Shown: positions 37,633 through 46,610, counted from the first letter of the stretch. The stretch: 64,000 bases of DNA from Peribacillus butanolivorans (GCF_001273755.1 NZ_LGYA01000001.1:3838149-3902148); one strand, 5' to 3'. Notes: a model not told the origin generated them from the sequence alone. Numbers and translations: made by a program.

Positions 37633-38145
37633 TCACTTTTGCATTTTTTTCTTATACTCGTGTTGACCTGCTAGCATTCTCATAATATGAAGGAACATTT
37701 CAGCTCGAGTGATTTGCTCATTTGTAAACACTCCGATTGCTCCTTCTTTTTTGCTAATATTCGCTTTCTTAGTGAAGTCGTCCATGACCGGACCCAACTC
37801 TTCACCGTTTAGTAACCGTTCAGCGACAATTTCCGGGAGTGGAATTCTAGCTCCACCGGCTATGTAGATCTCTCCATCCTTCGTAGCCATCGCCCCCCAG
37901 TTGCATACGAATAGGCCGTGATTCATTTTTACGACACCGCCTTCAAGACCGATTCCGATTTCGGCATCGCTTTGGCTCAAGCAATTTTGGGCGCGCGTTA
38001 TCGCTCCATTCATTGTTTCCTCATCAGAAAATGGCTGTTCCGAGACCCCGCTTTCTACTTGAAGTGAAATGATTTCAGCTTCTTCGTAAACGTCAAACAC
38101 TGCCTTTACTTTCGCCGGATTTTTACTACCTACTGCTATTTTCAA
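37633..38145 (-). CDS. DUF84 family inosine/xanthosine triphosphatase (YjjX-like)
   Basis: The 170-residue protein begins MKIAVGSKNPAKVKAVFDV, the signature of the ITPase-fold DUF84 family, and has IGIGLEGGV and FTNEQITRAEMF. Members hydrolyse non-canonical purine triphosphates such as ITP and XTP and keep them out of nucleic acids. It lies downstream of ytoP behind a terminator-like structure. Family assignment is firm; substrate specificity is inherited from E. coli YjjX. Confidence 0.88.
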   Translation of the reverse strand: MKIAVGSKNPAKVKAVFDVYEEAEIISLQVESGVSEQPFSDEETMNGAITRAQNCLSQSDAEIGIGLEGGVVKMNHGLFVCNWGAMATKDGEIYIAGGARIPLPEIVAERLLNGEELGPVMDDFTKKANISKKEGAIGVFTNEQITRAEMFLHIMRMLAGQHEYKKKMQK

Positions 38146-38167
38146 AATAGTTACCTTCCTTCTATGT

Positions 38168-38221
38168 AAAAAAAAGCTGCTGGAAAAGGATACATGACTG
38201 CACCCCTTCCCATTTCAGCTT
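38168..38221 (-). terminator. ytoP terminator
   Basis: Long imperfect stem AAGCTGAAATGGGAAGG with CCTTTTCCAGCAGCTT on the minus strand, followed by U-rich sequence. Confidence 0.55.
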
Positions 38222-38227
38222 CCTCTA

Positions 38228-39301
38228 TTAGCCGTTATTTTTTAATGTCTCAAATGTCGTTTTATCACATGCACGAACTAATTTCCCAATCAGTTCACGA
38301 GCTGCCGCATAATCATCAATATGAATCATGGACGCATGTGTATGAATATAGCGCGAACAAATGCCAATCACGCCACTTGGAATACCTTCATTTGCAATAT
38401 GGACTTGCCCGGCATCCGTGCCGCCTTGGGAAACAAAATATTGATATGGGATATCATTAGATTCAGCAGTATCAAGGATAAATTCCCTCATGCCGCGATG
38501 TGTGACCATCGACCGGTCAAAAATACGGAGTAGGGCTCCTTTTCCAAGCTGGCCGAATTCACTTTTACTGCCTGACATATCGTTTGCTGGACTTGCATCT
38601 AGGGCGAAGAAAAGATCAGGTTTGATCATATACGCTGCTGTTTTTGCACCACGCAATCCTACTTCCTCCTGTACCGTTGCTCCGGAGTATAAGATATTTG
38701 GTAAAGTTTCATCTTTTAAATCTTTTAACAACTCAATCGCCAGTCCACATCCATAACGATTATCCCATGCTTTTGCAAGAATTTTTTTCTCGTTAGCCAT
38801 CGGTGTGAAAGGACATATCGGTACAATCTGCTGACCTGGTTTGACACCAATTCTCTTCACATCTTCCTTATCATCTGCTCCGATATCAATCAGCATATTT
38901 TTAATGTCCATTGGTTTTGAGCGTTGCGATTCATCTAACAAATGAGGCGGGATCGAACCAATGACGCCAATAACCGGTCCGTTATCAGTGATGATTTCAA
39001 CTCTTTGCGCCAAAAGTACCTGACTCCACCAGCCACCTAGAGTCTGAAAGCGGAGCATTCCGTTTTCTGTTACCGAAGTGACCATAAAGCCCACTTCATC
39101 CATATGTCCAGCAACAAGTACAGTTGGTCCTTCTTCATTCCCTCTTTTTACACCAAAGATTCCACCAAGGCGGTCTTGAATAATTTCATCTGAATATTTT
39201 TCAAGCTCACTCTTCATGAAACTCCGAACAGCATGTTCATTTCCTGAGGCACCTGGTAATTCTGTCAATGTTTTAAAAAGCGCTAAAGTCTCATGATTCA
39301 T
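38228..39301 (-). CDS. ytoP: M42-family glutamyl/deblocking aminopeptidase YtoP
   Basis: The 357-residue binuclear metallopeptidase has [11 protein letters not shown] (His, Asp), [10 protein letters not shown] (bridging Asp), QEEVGLRGA (catalytic and metal Glu), ALDASPAND (Asp) and RYIHTHAS (His). This is the complete M42 ligand set. Such enzymes form large tetrahedral cytosolic particles and trim peptides. Position and size match B. subtilis YtoP. Confidence 0.93.
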   Translation of the reverse strand: MNHETLALFKTLTELPGASGNEHAVRSFMKSELEKYSDEIIQDRLGGIFGVKRGNEEGPTVLVAGHMDEVGFMVTSVTENGMLRFQTLGGWWSQVLLAQRVEIITDNGPVIGVIGSIPPHLLDESQRSKPMDIKNMLIDIGADDKEDVKRIGVKPGQQIVPICPFTPMANEKKILAKAWDNRYGCGLAIELLKDLKDETLPNILYSGATVQEEVGLRGAKTAAYMIKPDLFFALDASPANDMSGSKSEFGQLGKGALLRIFDRSMVTHRGMREFILDTAESNDIPYQYFVSQGGTDAGQVHIANEGIPSGVIGICSRYIHTHASMIHIDDYAAARELIGKLVRACDKTTFETLKNNG

Positions 39302-39477
39302 CTTTCTACCCCTTAACTATGTGTTATTTATTACTATTTTACAGAACTTAGAATAATGTTACACTTGAAAGTTCTAATTTATCAGTTAATGGTTAAAATT
39401 TCAAATTATTAGTCAAATAATAAGTTCTTCTGTATACTAGAAAGCGTGATGGAAAAAAAGCAATGGAGGAGAAATTC

Positions 39478-39795
39478 ATGAATTGGAAAACGTTTTTACT
39501 AGGTACTGTAGCTGGGTTCGCTGCCGGCTATGCGACAAAACAAATTTTGGATCAATCAAGTAATCCTTCTCCGGATAAAGTGTTAGCCCAAGTGAAGGAA
39601 ACAGTCAAAAAGGACGGAAACATATATGGCTCATGGATTTTGATGAAGCCGGAAAACTACAAAAAAAATAATTTAGACTATGAAGTGTATAAAGGCGGCA
39701 TTACTAGAAACACAGAGGGAAAACGCGAGCAATTCGAATTTGTAGCGGATGCCTCTACAGGAACAATTTTGGAGCTTAATGCGCAAAACGATTGA
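39478..39795 (+). CDS. ytzB: YtzB-like PepSY-domain small membrane protein
   Basis: The 105-residue protein has an N-terminal glycine-rich hydrophobic segment (WKTFLLGTVAGFAAGYATKQ) and a soluble domain with a PepSY-like end (FEFVADASTGTILEL). The start at 39478 is set by GGAGGAG. It matches B. subtilis YtzB by position between ytoP and ytnP. Probably membrane-anchored; function unknown. Confidence 0.88.
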   Translation: MNWKTFLLGTVAGFAAGYATKQILDQSSNPSPDKVLAQVKETVKKDGNIYGSWILMKPENYKKNNLDYEVYKGGITRNTEGKREQFEFVADASTGTILELNAQND

Positions 39796-39798
39796 AAC

Positions 39799-39836
39799 AA
39801 AAAGGAGGTCGTCAAAATGACGTCCTCCTTTATTGT
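39799..39836. terminator. Bidirectional terminator between ytzB and ytnP
   Basis: Stem AAAGGAGG-CGTC/GACG-CCTCCTTT with T-runs on either side. Confidence 0.85.
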
Positions 39837-39841
39837 TATCC

Positions 39842-40687
39842 TTATCGCTTTCGTTTCAGTTCAGCCGTTATTTCTTTACCCGTTTCATTCCATTTTATGG
39901 CACAATAGTGGGCATCATGATAAAAGCTATACCACGACCCGTTTTCCAGTCCGGATTTCATCCACTTTTCCTTCGCCTGGATGGAGGTCATTGGGTAATC
40001 ATCGTAAGCGAGTACCCAAAGTACATTCGCATGGGCATGTGTCGGCATAATATCAGCCATATGAATCAGCCTGTCCAAACCATCTTCAATGATGATAATC
40101 GCATGTCCATCACTATGTCCGCCGGTATGAATCATTTTAATGCCTTCAGTGATTTCTTTCTCTCCATTAAACGGGCGAACAAGTGAAGCAACAGCTTCCC
40201 AGTTTTCTGCCCAATATGTACTTTTTGAACGAATATTCGGGTTTTGCATTTCATTCCATTCAATTTGAGTCGTAATAATTTCTGCGCGTTCGAAAACAGG
40301 AACCCAAGCTTCACCTTCACGTTTCGTCAATCCGCAGGCATGGTCGAAATGCAGATGAGTCATTAAAATGTAATCGATATCATTTGGTTGAATCCCAAGC
40401 TTACCTAAATCCTCAATGAGTTGGGATTCTTCCGTTACCCCAAAATTTCGTTTTTGCTTGTCATTCATCTTCCCGTTACCAATTCCGGAATCTATAAGCA
40501 TATTTAATCCATTTGCTTGAACTAAAATCGGATCCGTCCGCAACTCAATCTGGTTATTTTCGTTAACCGGATACTTCTTGGACCAAAGCGGTTTCGGTAC
40601 AACACCAAACATCGCACCGCCATCCAAGTGGGTTACACCACCATTCAGCCATGTTAATTTAATTTCCCCTATTTGCAAAGTTTCCAT
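39842..40687 (-). CDS. ytnP: Metallo-β-lactamase-fold quorum-quenching lactonase YtnP
   Basis: The 281-residue MBL-fold enzyme contains the HxHxDH zinc motif in [12 protein letters not shown] (about residues 108-119), plus TGGHSDGH and the later metal residue region DIMPTHAH. B. subtilis YtnP has the same length and is reported to hydrolyse N-acyl homoserine lactones and to inhibit Streptomyces signalling. Cytoplasmic, no signal peptide. Confidence 0.92.
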   Translation of the reverse strand: METLQIGEIKLTWLNGGVTHLDGGAMFGVVPKPLWSKKYPVNENNQIELRTDPILVQANGLNMLIDSGIGNGKMNDKQKRNFGVTEESQLIEDLGKLGIQPNDIDYILMTHLHFDHACGLTKREGEAWVPVFERAEIITTQIEWNEMQNPNIRSKSTYWAENWEAVASLVRPFNGEKEITEGIKMIHTGGHSDGHAIIIIEDGLDRLIHMADIMPTHAHANVLWVLAYDDYPMTSIQAKEKWMKSGLENGSWYSFYHDAHYCAIKWNETGKEITAELKRKR

Positions 40688-40867
40688 TTTACCCCTCCTC
40701 TCTCTTTAGTTTAACATCCGCTTCCATTTATTGAAATTGATAACATCCAGCTCTTTATTTCCCGTGAAAGGCATTGAAAGAGAATGCAAAAATATGGCTT
40801 AACCTTTTTCAAAATGGAAGCGTCATAATCACTGACATCACTAATTTATCTAAATCTGCCCAAAAAC

Positions 40868-40896
40868 AAAAAACCAGATGCTGTGCACCTGGTTTT
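40868..40896 (-). terminator. trmB terminator
   Basis: Minus strand AACCAGGTGC/GCATCTGGTT followed by a U-run, just after trmB. Confidence 0.75.
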
Positions 40897-40906
40897 TCAT
40901 CAATTA

Positions 40907-41545
40907 TTATTGAAACTTTGCTTCCAACCGGTAAATCCGATTGCCTTTACTCGAGAACTTCTCTTCATATTCAGTCATGATATTTCCTTCAAAGCTGCTG
41001 TTATGCAAATCAAGACTTACATATTTTAAAAGCATACCGTACTCGGAAATACTCATCAAGGAAGACTCAAATAGTCCTTGGTTATCCGTTTTAAAGTGGA
41101 TTTCCCCTTGATCTGGAAGAATGCCTTCATAGACCTCAAGGAAAGTTTTATACGTTAACCGGCGTTTGGCATGACGTGATTTCGGCCATGGATCAGAGAA
41201 ATTCAAGTAAACGCGATCTACGTCACCTTTAGCAAAATATTCTCCTAAGTTCGCTGCATCAACATTTAACAACTTTAAATTTGGCACTTCTGCTTCAATT
41301 AACAAGTCGAGTGCCGCTACAATGACGCTTCTATATACTTCAATTCCAATGAAATTCACATCAGGATGGGCTTTCGCCATTTCTGTTATAAATCGGCCTT
41401 TTCCCGTACCCACTTCAATATATAATGGATTATCGTTACCGAATACTTCATGCCATTTACCTTTATGGCTCACTGGCTGCTGAATCACATATTGCGGAAA
41501 ATCATTCAAACGGTCTTCAGCCCAAGGTTTATTTCTTAAACGCAT
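40907..41545 (-). CDS. trmB: tRNA (guanine-N7-)-methyltransferase
   Basis: The 212-residue class I methyltransferase has the SAM-binding [10 protein letters not shown] near residue 45 and the family signature [14 protein letters not shown] near residue 118. It makes m7G46 in the variable loop of tRNA. The start at 41545 ([11 protein letters not shown]) follows AGGGGTG. The frame is open for 78 more codons upstream, but that part spans a terminator hairpin and is not protein-like. Confidence 0.95.
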   Translation of the reverse strand: MRLRNKPWAEDRLNDFPQYVIQQPVSHKGKWHEVFGNDNPLYIEVGTGKGRFITEMAKAHPDVNFIGIEVYRSVIVAALDLLIEAEVPNLKLLNVDAANLGEYFAKGDVDRVYLNFSDPWPKSRHAKRRLTYKTFLEVYEGILPDQGEIHFKTDNQGLFESSLMSISEYGMLLKYVSLDLHNSSFEGNIMTEYEEKFSSKGNRIYRLEAKFQ

Positions 41546-41652
41546 GATGACACCCCTATTTATAATATAATCGTTCAAACCATAACACGAGTAGATGGAT
41601 TCCTGCAAGCTGATTTTTTCAGGAACCGCCGGCGCGGGCCCATTCATTAAAT

Positions 41653-41681
41653 AAAAAAACTGCCGGCCATCATGGCGACAG
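41653..41681 (-). terminator. Terminator on the minus strand upstream of trmB
   Basis: Minus strand CTGTCGCCA/TGGCCGGCAG hairpin followed by seven U. The only minus-strand gene upstream is ytmP, on the far side of ytzH, so the ytmP transcript may run antisense through ytzH and stop here. Confidence 0.65.
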
Positions 41682-41809
41682 TCTCTGTAGTTTTCATGTA
41701 TAAAACTTTCCGCAACACACACCATAAATAAGTGAAGGGCAGGGAAAATCACCTGAGAACCCCTTTTATCCAGGCTCACTTTTACAATTTAAGAAAGGAG
41801 TGGAATTAT

Positions 41810-42085
41810 ATGCCGCTATCCCACGAACATCAAATGGCACTATTAAAAGATATATTAACCAACCATCAAACAGACTGCTGCGGTTCCGTTTCTGAATGCG
41901 AACAGGTTGAGAGGCTCGCCAAATCCTTGATGATCAATATGAATATTGATAGTAACGTGAAAACAGTACTGACGGAGATTTACGAATACAGTCAGACAGG
42001 AATCGGTGCCGCCGATTTAGAAGCACATATAACAAACCACCAGAACGACTTGTCCCAATGGGTGGATGACATTGATCAATACTAA
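41810..42085 (+). CDS. ytzH: YtzH-like protein
   Basis: The 91-residue acidic, helical protein starts MPLSHEHQMALLKDIL and matches the YtzH family. AAGGAG nine bases upstream fixes ATG 41810. Its stop codon directly abuts that of convergent ytmP, leaving no room for an own terminator. Function unknown. Confidence 0.88.
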   Translation: MPLSHEHQMALLKDILTNHQTDCCGSVSECEQVERLAKSLMINMNIDSNVKTVLTEIYEYSQTGIGAADLEAHITNHQNDLSQWVDDIDQY

Positions 42086-42877
42086 TCAGCCAGCCATTAA
42101 TAGCGTTTCAAGTTTATGAAGTAAATCGTTTCTTTCCTCGTACCGTTTTCTACGATGATGCCATTGGATGGAAAGCACAAGTTGTGAAACCGTGTGCCAT
42201 TTCATCCTCATCTCCAGGCCTGCGTCAAGCTTCTTGCCATAACGGGCAAGCCACTCATTCCATTCTTCCCTTGGGACGTAGGAATACAAGAGTATGCCCA
42301 GGTCAATGGCTGGATCGCCAATGACTGCTCCGTCCCAATCAATTAGAAACAATCCGTCAGTTTCGGTCATGAGCCAATTATTGTGGTTCACATCACAATG
42401 ACAGACGACTTTTTCGTCGCATTCAATCAACAGAAGATTGTTCTGTAAAAAATGAATGGCTTGCTTGATAATCGGAATATCCGTAACATCCGAAGATAAC
42501 CCGGTTTCTATTTCTGTAAGTATACTTTCAGGTCGTAAAGGGGATTTCCCAAGCCTTTTGAGCATGCTTAACAAAGGATCGGATTGATGAATTTTTTGAA
42601 GCAGCTTTGCGACTCTTATATTGTTCATTTCCTGCTGAGATAGCTCCCTGCCTTCCATCCAATGCTGGGCCGTAATTACATCCCCATTTTCCAGGCGTTT
42701 TGTCCACATTAACTTTGGAACAATGCCCTCAGCTGAAAGAACAGCTAAAAATGGCGATGAATTTCGTTTCAGGAAGAGCTTCTGTCCATCTTTCTCGGCA
42801 ATAAAGGCTTCTCCTGTAGCTCCTCCAGCAGGGGATATATCCCACTCCTGACCTAATAAATGTTCCAACTGGTTCAC
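42086..42877 (-). CDS. ytmP: Aminoglycoside phosphotransferase / choline kinase-fold protein YtmP
   Basis: The 263-residue protein kinase-like fold contains the catalytic loop CHCDVNHNNWLM (Brenner-type HxDxxxxN, about residues 157-168) and the metal Asp in LIDWDGAVIGDP. Such proteins phosphorylate small molecules such as choline, aminosugars or thiamine. The substrate of YtmP is unknown. It converges on ytzH with zero spacing. In B. subtilis amyX lies nearby, as I recall; it is absent here. Confidence 0.9.
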   Translation of the reverse strand: MNQLEHLLGQEWDISPAGGATGEAFIAEKDGQKLFLKRNSSPFLAVLSAEGIVPKLMWTKRLENGDVITAQHWMEGRELSQQEMNNIRVAKLLQKIHQSDPLLSMLKRLGKSPLRPESILTEIETGLSSDVTDIPIIKQAIHFLQNNLLLIECDEKVVCHCDVNHNNWLMTETDGLFLIDWDGAVIGDPAIDLGILLYSYVPREEWNEWLARYGKKLDAGLEMRMKWHTVSQLVLSIQWHHRRKRYEERNDLLHKLETLLMAG

Positions 42878-43048
42878 CTTCGATTTCCTCGCTTAATTAT
42901 ACAAATGTGGGTACGTTTCACCTAGTGTATGTATTACCACTACTTTGAGTCCATGTTTAATAAAAAACCCGCCTGTTGGCGAAGCTGCGTGTATACGTGC
43001 ATCGGGATGATACCCCGCAATTAAAAACATCCTCATATTAGAGAAATA
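42878..43048. other. Intergenic region ytlR-ytmP
   Basis: Part of a 297-bp gap. Besides the ytlR terminator it holds AACCCGCCTGTTGGCG and GCATCGGGATGATACCCCGC, small GC-rich stems of unclear role. No gene is supported. Confidence 0.4.
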
Positions 43049-43084
43049 AAAAAATAGCTATTGAGCAATTAAACAATAGCCATA
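43049..43084 (-). terminator. ytlR terminator
   Basis: Stem ATGGCTATTG/CAATAGCTAT with a 10-base loop and TTTTTTTATTT on the minus strand. Confidence 0.82.
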
Positions 43085-43174
43085 AATTAAATTTTAGTTG
43101 AAATACCGTTTCTTCGTCAAGTACTATAAAACGATTATACGCATAAAACAACAACAAATAAATCATTTCAAAAC

Positions 43175-44119
43175 TTATAATGAAATACGGCCCTTAAACA
43201 TGACACAGATTTTCTCTTTCAGAACCTCTACTGCTACTTCATCCATCCCAACAATTTCTCCATCTGACTGAATTTTTACTGACCCAAAATTCTTAATTTG
43301 AATCATTTTACCTGAAAAGAAATCAACGTTATTAATGTTTAGATGACCGCCCCATAAAACGGTGATGAATACGGTCAATAATTTCATAATCGAAATGTCA
43401 TGGGCTGCAATCACATCCAACATGCCATCGTCTAACTTTGACTTCGGTGAAATTTTCATCCCGCCACCAAAGTAGGGCTGGTTTGCGATAACAATGAACC
43501 ATACCTTTTTTAACTGATGTATGTTGCCATCAACAGTCAAATTCATATAACTAGGTCGATAAGTGAATAGCTTTTTTATAAAAATAAACAGATAAATTAA
43601 TTTACCCGCTTTCACAAGATTAAACCATTTTTTTAGAGGAGAACGGTCCGCTTCATAAGATATTTCAGCATCAATACCCATTCCAAGGCTGTTCATAAAA
43701 TAACCAGTCTGACCATTCGTCTCAAACTGCCCGATGTCAATAACCCTGACGACATTATCCTGAAATAAAGAAAGGGCCTCCTCTGCACACTTGGTTTTCT
43801 GAACTCCCCGTACATAATCATTGCCAGACCCAGCTGCAAGGGAGCCAATGATTGCATGAGGAAACTCAGCGGCACCATTTACCAATTCATGTAAGGTACC
43901 ATCTCCCCCAACTGCAATCATTCGGGTTTTCTGATTGGTCTGGGAAAGAATTTCCTTCGTCAACCTTAACGCATGCCCTTTTTCTTTCGTAAAAAAGACC
44001 TCATAGGGAACATCTTCTGATTTCAGTATTTCCTCGACCTTTTTCCAGGTTTTAATACTTCCTTTATTTCCGGCCATTGGATTGACAATGAAATACATCG
44101 TTTCATTAAGGCGCTGCAT
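43175..44119 (-). CDS. ytlR: Diacylglycerol/lipid kinase family protein YtlR
   Basis: The 314-residue DAGK-catalytic-domain protein has the N-terminal FIVNPMAGNKG and the glycine-rich nucleotide loop VGGDGTLHELVNG near residue 70, then SLAAGSGNDYVRG. It probably phosphorylates a lipid such as diacylglycerol or a sphingoid-like base with ATP. ATG 44119 has AGAGGG eight bases upstream and overlaps the end of ytlQ by 14 bp, so the two are coupled. Confidence 0.9.
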   Translation of the reverse strand: MQRLNETMYFIVNPMAGNKGSIKTWKKVEEILKSEDVPYEVFFTKEKGHALRLTKEILSQTNQKTRMIAVGGDGTLHELVNGAAEFPHAIIGSLAAGSGNDYVRGVQKTKCAEEALSLFQDNVVRVIDIGQFETNGQTGYFMNSLGMGIDAEISYEADRSPLKKWFNLVKAGKLIYLFIFIKKLFTYRPSYMNLTVDGNIHQLKKVWFIVIANQPYFGGGMKISPKSKLDDGMLDVIAAHDISIMKLLTVFITVLWGGHLNINNVDFFSGKMIQIKNFGSVKIQSDGEIVGMDEVAVEVLKEKICVMFKGRISL

Positions 44120-45113
44120 GCCCTTTTCCCTCTGCTTGATTATTATCGGTATCCCATTCTGGTCGGACGCTTGAAGTAGTTTGGCAATATTCCAGCAAAG
44201 CCTGCGCACCTTTTAACTGCTGAGCCTTAAGGGGAGACGAAATTGTCCGCATCCTTTCAAACCATTCCGGGAATGTCCGTTTATCCAATATATCGATATC
44301 ATACGGCGTTTCCGGGTAATCCACATATCCATTTCGGGAGAGAACCACTTTTTTTATCGGCAAGTTCACTTCATATAGTTCAAATAACTGGGAGACGATG
44401 TTTCCCATCCGATTGACAGCCAATAACGGATTGAGCACTTTTTTGTCAGGATACTTATGATGCCGGCGGACCCAGAATCGATCGCTCGATCCAATAAAAG
44501 CCGAATCTTCTTCCGCTTCCAAAAATGTGATGCACCAGGCATCCACAGGCGTTAATAAAATGACATCGACTTCGACAGGCGCATTTTTCAATAGAAAGAT
44601 AGGTTTGTATAAAACGAGAAACGTATCCGGAAACCGCTGCAGAAAAAAGCGGAGCCTTTCATCCAAAAAGAATGATTGGTCCACAAATGACTTTTCACGA
44701 AGCGTCGAGCTGCCCCATTTCATTTGAAATCGGAGCAGCTGATTTAAAAAATTCTGTTTTAATTCATCCAGATTAGCTGGATTAGAGGGAAATCTTAATG
44801 AAAAGACATTTTCATTTCTAGCCGGGTTCGGTATTTGTTGCTCTTCGACCTCTAGCGCTTGTTTATCTGAACGGTGGAATAGGCCTTTCACCTTGTTGAA
44901 CAGGCCCCGTGGCTCCTCTTGAGGTGTATCGTCCTGTACAAGGGTTTCCATTACATCTGGTTGGCTATACAGCAGATTTAGCTCGCCCGCGTGATATGCA
45001 GCCTTCAATTTATCCCATTGCTGTTTTTTTAATTTTGCAAATTGTGTTGGATATCGATAAATATCCTGCTCATACCGAGAAATATAATCCTGCATTTTTA
45101 TGAGCTGTGCCAT
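44106..45113 (-). CDS. ytlQ: YtlQ, NERD-like protein with degenerate nuclease motif
   Basis: The 335-residue protein starts MAQLIKMQDYISRYEQDIYR (ATG 45113, GGTGG seven bases upstream). The middle part, around residues 170-215, reads PVEVDVILLTPVDAWCITFLE. This resembles the NERD/PD-(D/E)xK pattern of a Glu-x-Asp strand followed by a second strand, but the usual E-x-K of the second strand is replaced by FLEAEE. I therefore infer an inactive or altered nuclease fold. It is the middle gene of ytlP-ytlQ-ytlR. Function unknown. Confidence 0.78.
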   Translation of the reverse strand: MAQLIKMQDYISRYEQDIYRYPTQFAKLKKQQWDKLKAAYHAGELNLLYSQPDVMETLVQDDTPQEEPRGLFNKVKGLFHRSDKQALEVEEQQIPNPARNENVFSLRFPSNPANLDELKQNFLNQLLRFQMKWGSSTLREKSFVDQSFFLDERLRFFLQRFPDTFLVLYKPIFLLKNAPVEVDVILLTPVDAWCITFLEAEEDSAFIGSSDRFWVRRHHKYPDKKVLNPLLAVNRMGNIVSQLFELYEVNLPIKKVVLSRNGYVDYPETPYDIDILDKRTFPEWFERMRTISSPLKAQQLKGAQALLEYCQTTSSVRPEWDTDNNQAEGKGHAAP

Positions 45114-45137
45114 TCGAACACCACCCATCTTCTTCTA

Positions 45138-45692
45138 TTATTGAAGGTTTATTGTAAAAATCTGTTCGTATGAAGGGGAAGCTCCAAGATGTGTTTGATA
45201 AAGCGCAATCTGAGCTGCTTCAAAATGCTTAGTCTCCAAATTTGCTATCTGCCGGACCCTTTCTATCGAAAAGAGACTCTCACCCTCGAATTTTCTTGCC
45301 AGCGTTATATGTGGCTTAAACGGTTTTTTATCCAGTTCAAAGCCGGCCTGCACACACGATTCATAGATTTTTCTTTGAATGGTAAAAAGTCTGTCTTGCT
45401 GTTTGACACCTGCCCAAAGAATTCTTGGGCTCTCATTTTTCCCAAAAACCCCAATATCCCCGAGTTCCAGGTCAAACATGGTCTCATTGGCAAGCTCGCT
45501 TTCCACTCGCCCTAGGGCATCCTTTTTCATAGAATCAGGAGCATTCCCTAAAAACGCCATCGTAATATGATAATCGGCTTGATGCAGCCATTTCTTAAAT
45601 GGAAACTCCGATTTAATTTGTTCTGTTGCATCATTTAAATAAGTCTTTATATCATCAGGTAATACCAAAGCAAAGAAAAAATGAGTATTCAT
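45138..45692 (-). CDS. thpR: RNA 2',3'-cyclic phosphodiesterase (2H family, YtlP/ThpR)
   Basis: The 184-residue 2H phosphoesterase has both catalytic HxTx motifs: HITMAFLG near residue 42 and HITLARKF near residue 127. It hydrolyses 2',3'-cyclic phosphate RNA ends to 2'-phosphate, or acts as a 2'-5' ligase in reverse. It is the first gene of a set with ytlQ and ytlR, with a 24-bp gap to ytlQ. Confidence 0.92.
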   Translation of the reverse strand: MNTHFFFALVLPDDIKTYLNDATEQIKSEFPFKKWLHQADYHITMAFLGNAPDSMKKDALGRVESELANETMFDLELGDIGVFGKNESPRILWAGVKQQDRLFTIQRKIYESCVQAGFELDKKPFKPHITLARKFEGESLFSIERVRQIANLETKHFEAAQIALYQTHLGASPSYEQIFTINLQ

Positions 45693-45790
45693 TCGTCACT
45701 ATCATTCCTTCCTGTTCTCCATTTAATTTTACCATAATCCCAATTGGGAATACCTGACTTTAATTTGCATTCAGGGAATTCCTTTAAGCA

Positions 45791-45818
45791 AAAAAAAGAC
45801 TGAAAGTTCTCAGTCTTT
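45791..45818 (-). terminator. Terminator upstream of ytlP
   Basis: Minus-strand stem AAAGACTGA/TCAGTCTTT with a 6-base loop and eight U. It ends a minus-strand transcript from the 45.8-46.2 kb gap, such as the small frame at 45848-46006. Confidence 0.82.
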
Positions 45819-45847
45819 CCTTTACAGCAATTCTTTATGCCATATCG

Positions 45848-46006
45848 TTATCGCAGGTTCAGTGTCTCAACCAACTTGCCTTTTTTACATACATACCTGC
45901 AGTCTGGTTGCCGTCGACAGTATTCTTCACCTGGCAGAATTATAAAATTCTCTGACTTGCCGATATCCACCCAATAATTATGGGTAATCCCCAATGCCAT
46001 TAACAT
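45848..46006 (-). CDS. Candidate small protein, 52 residues, cysteine-containing
   Basis: This minus-strand frame encodes a protein that reads like a real one: MALGITHNYWVDIGKSEN, then a C-x5-C-x3-C cluster in EEYCRRQPDCRYVCKKGK. It ends 30 bp before a strong terminator of the same orientation, which otherwise has no gene. Against it, there is no clear Shine-Dalgarno sequence before either in-frame ATG (46006 or 46000). It may be the remnant or the end of a once longer gene. Not recognised. Confidence 0.35.
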   Translation of the reverse strand: MLMALGITHNYWVDIGKSENFIILPGEEYCRRQPDCRYVCKKGKLVETLNLR

Positions 46007-46097
46007 AATAGGTAAATTTACAAAGGAATTTTGTAAACCTTAACTAAAATTCCTGACTCTCACCGAATTTTACGTAATTTATAATCACATAACGTTC

Positions 46098-46138
46098 GAA
46101 TAACCGCATGTATTTTATTATGAATGGTTATTCATTTA
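46098..46138. promoter_or_regulatory. FadR-like operator upstream of the MaoC-type gene
   Basis: TGAATGGTTATTCATTTA at 46121-46138 matches 14 of 16 defined positions of the Bacillus FadR box TGAATGANTANTCATTCA as I remember it. The core ATGAATGGTTATTCAT is a perfect 16-bp palindrome. Outer arms GAATAACC (46098-46105) and GGTTATTC (46126-46133) add a second repeat. It lies about 75 bp before the ATG. Confidence 0.65.
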
Positions 46139-46208
46139 TTATTTAAACGTGTTATATTTTATATGTTAGACATTGGAAATCTAGATATTTTAGGGAGGTA
46201 GAAACATA

Positions 46209-46583
46209 ATGCTGAAACCTGGGGATGTATATACGTGGGAACGGACCTTTACTGAAGAAGAAACGTTACAATTCGCTGAACTTTCAGGAGACCAAGGCAG
46301 ACATCATATGGAACGCGATGAAAAAGGTCGATTAATGGTACATGGATTATTAACAGCAAGTATAGGGACTAAAATCGGAGGCGATTTGAATTACATCGCC
46401 CGTGAAATGGTCAATGAATTCATTCGTCCTGTATTTACAGGCGACACCATTACATGTGAGTTAATTTTGACAGAAGTAGAACAGATGGAAGGTTTCAAAA
46501 AAATTGCCCTTAAATTCGTTTACCGCAATCAAAAGGAAAAGGAAGTTTTGATTGGGACAAGTCACGGTATTATCAGGGATTAA
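46209..46583 (+). CDS. MaoC-type hotdog-fold (R)-specific enoyl-CoA hydratase
   Basis: The 124-residue single hotdog domain begins MLKPGDVYTWERTFTEEE. The hydratase-2-like Asp/His region is LSGDQGRHHMERDEKGRLMVHG, where classic enzymes have D-x4-H; here it is SGDQGRHH. FTGDTITCE is the typical later strand. It may hydrate trans-2-enoyl-CoA to (R)-3-hydroxyacyl-CoA. GGGAGG precedes the ATG. A FadR-like operator upstream links it to fatty acid use. No partner gene adjoins it. Confidence 0.82.
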   Translation: MLKPGDVYTWERTFTEEETLQFAELSGDQGRHHMERDEKGRLMVHGLLTASIGTKIGGDLNYIAREMVNEFIRPVFTGDTITCELILTEVEQMEGFKKIALKFVYRNQKEKEVLIGTSHGIIRD

Positions 46584-46610
46584 TCGGAGCCAAGGACGGA
46601 TTATCCTATG

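Noticed and set aside
41546..41779. 78-codon N-terminal extension of trmB
   Set aside because: It spans a terminator hairpin and is not protein-like; the shorter start has a ribosome site and the family's usual N-terminus.
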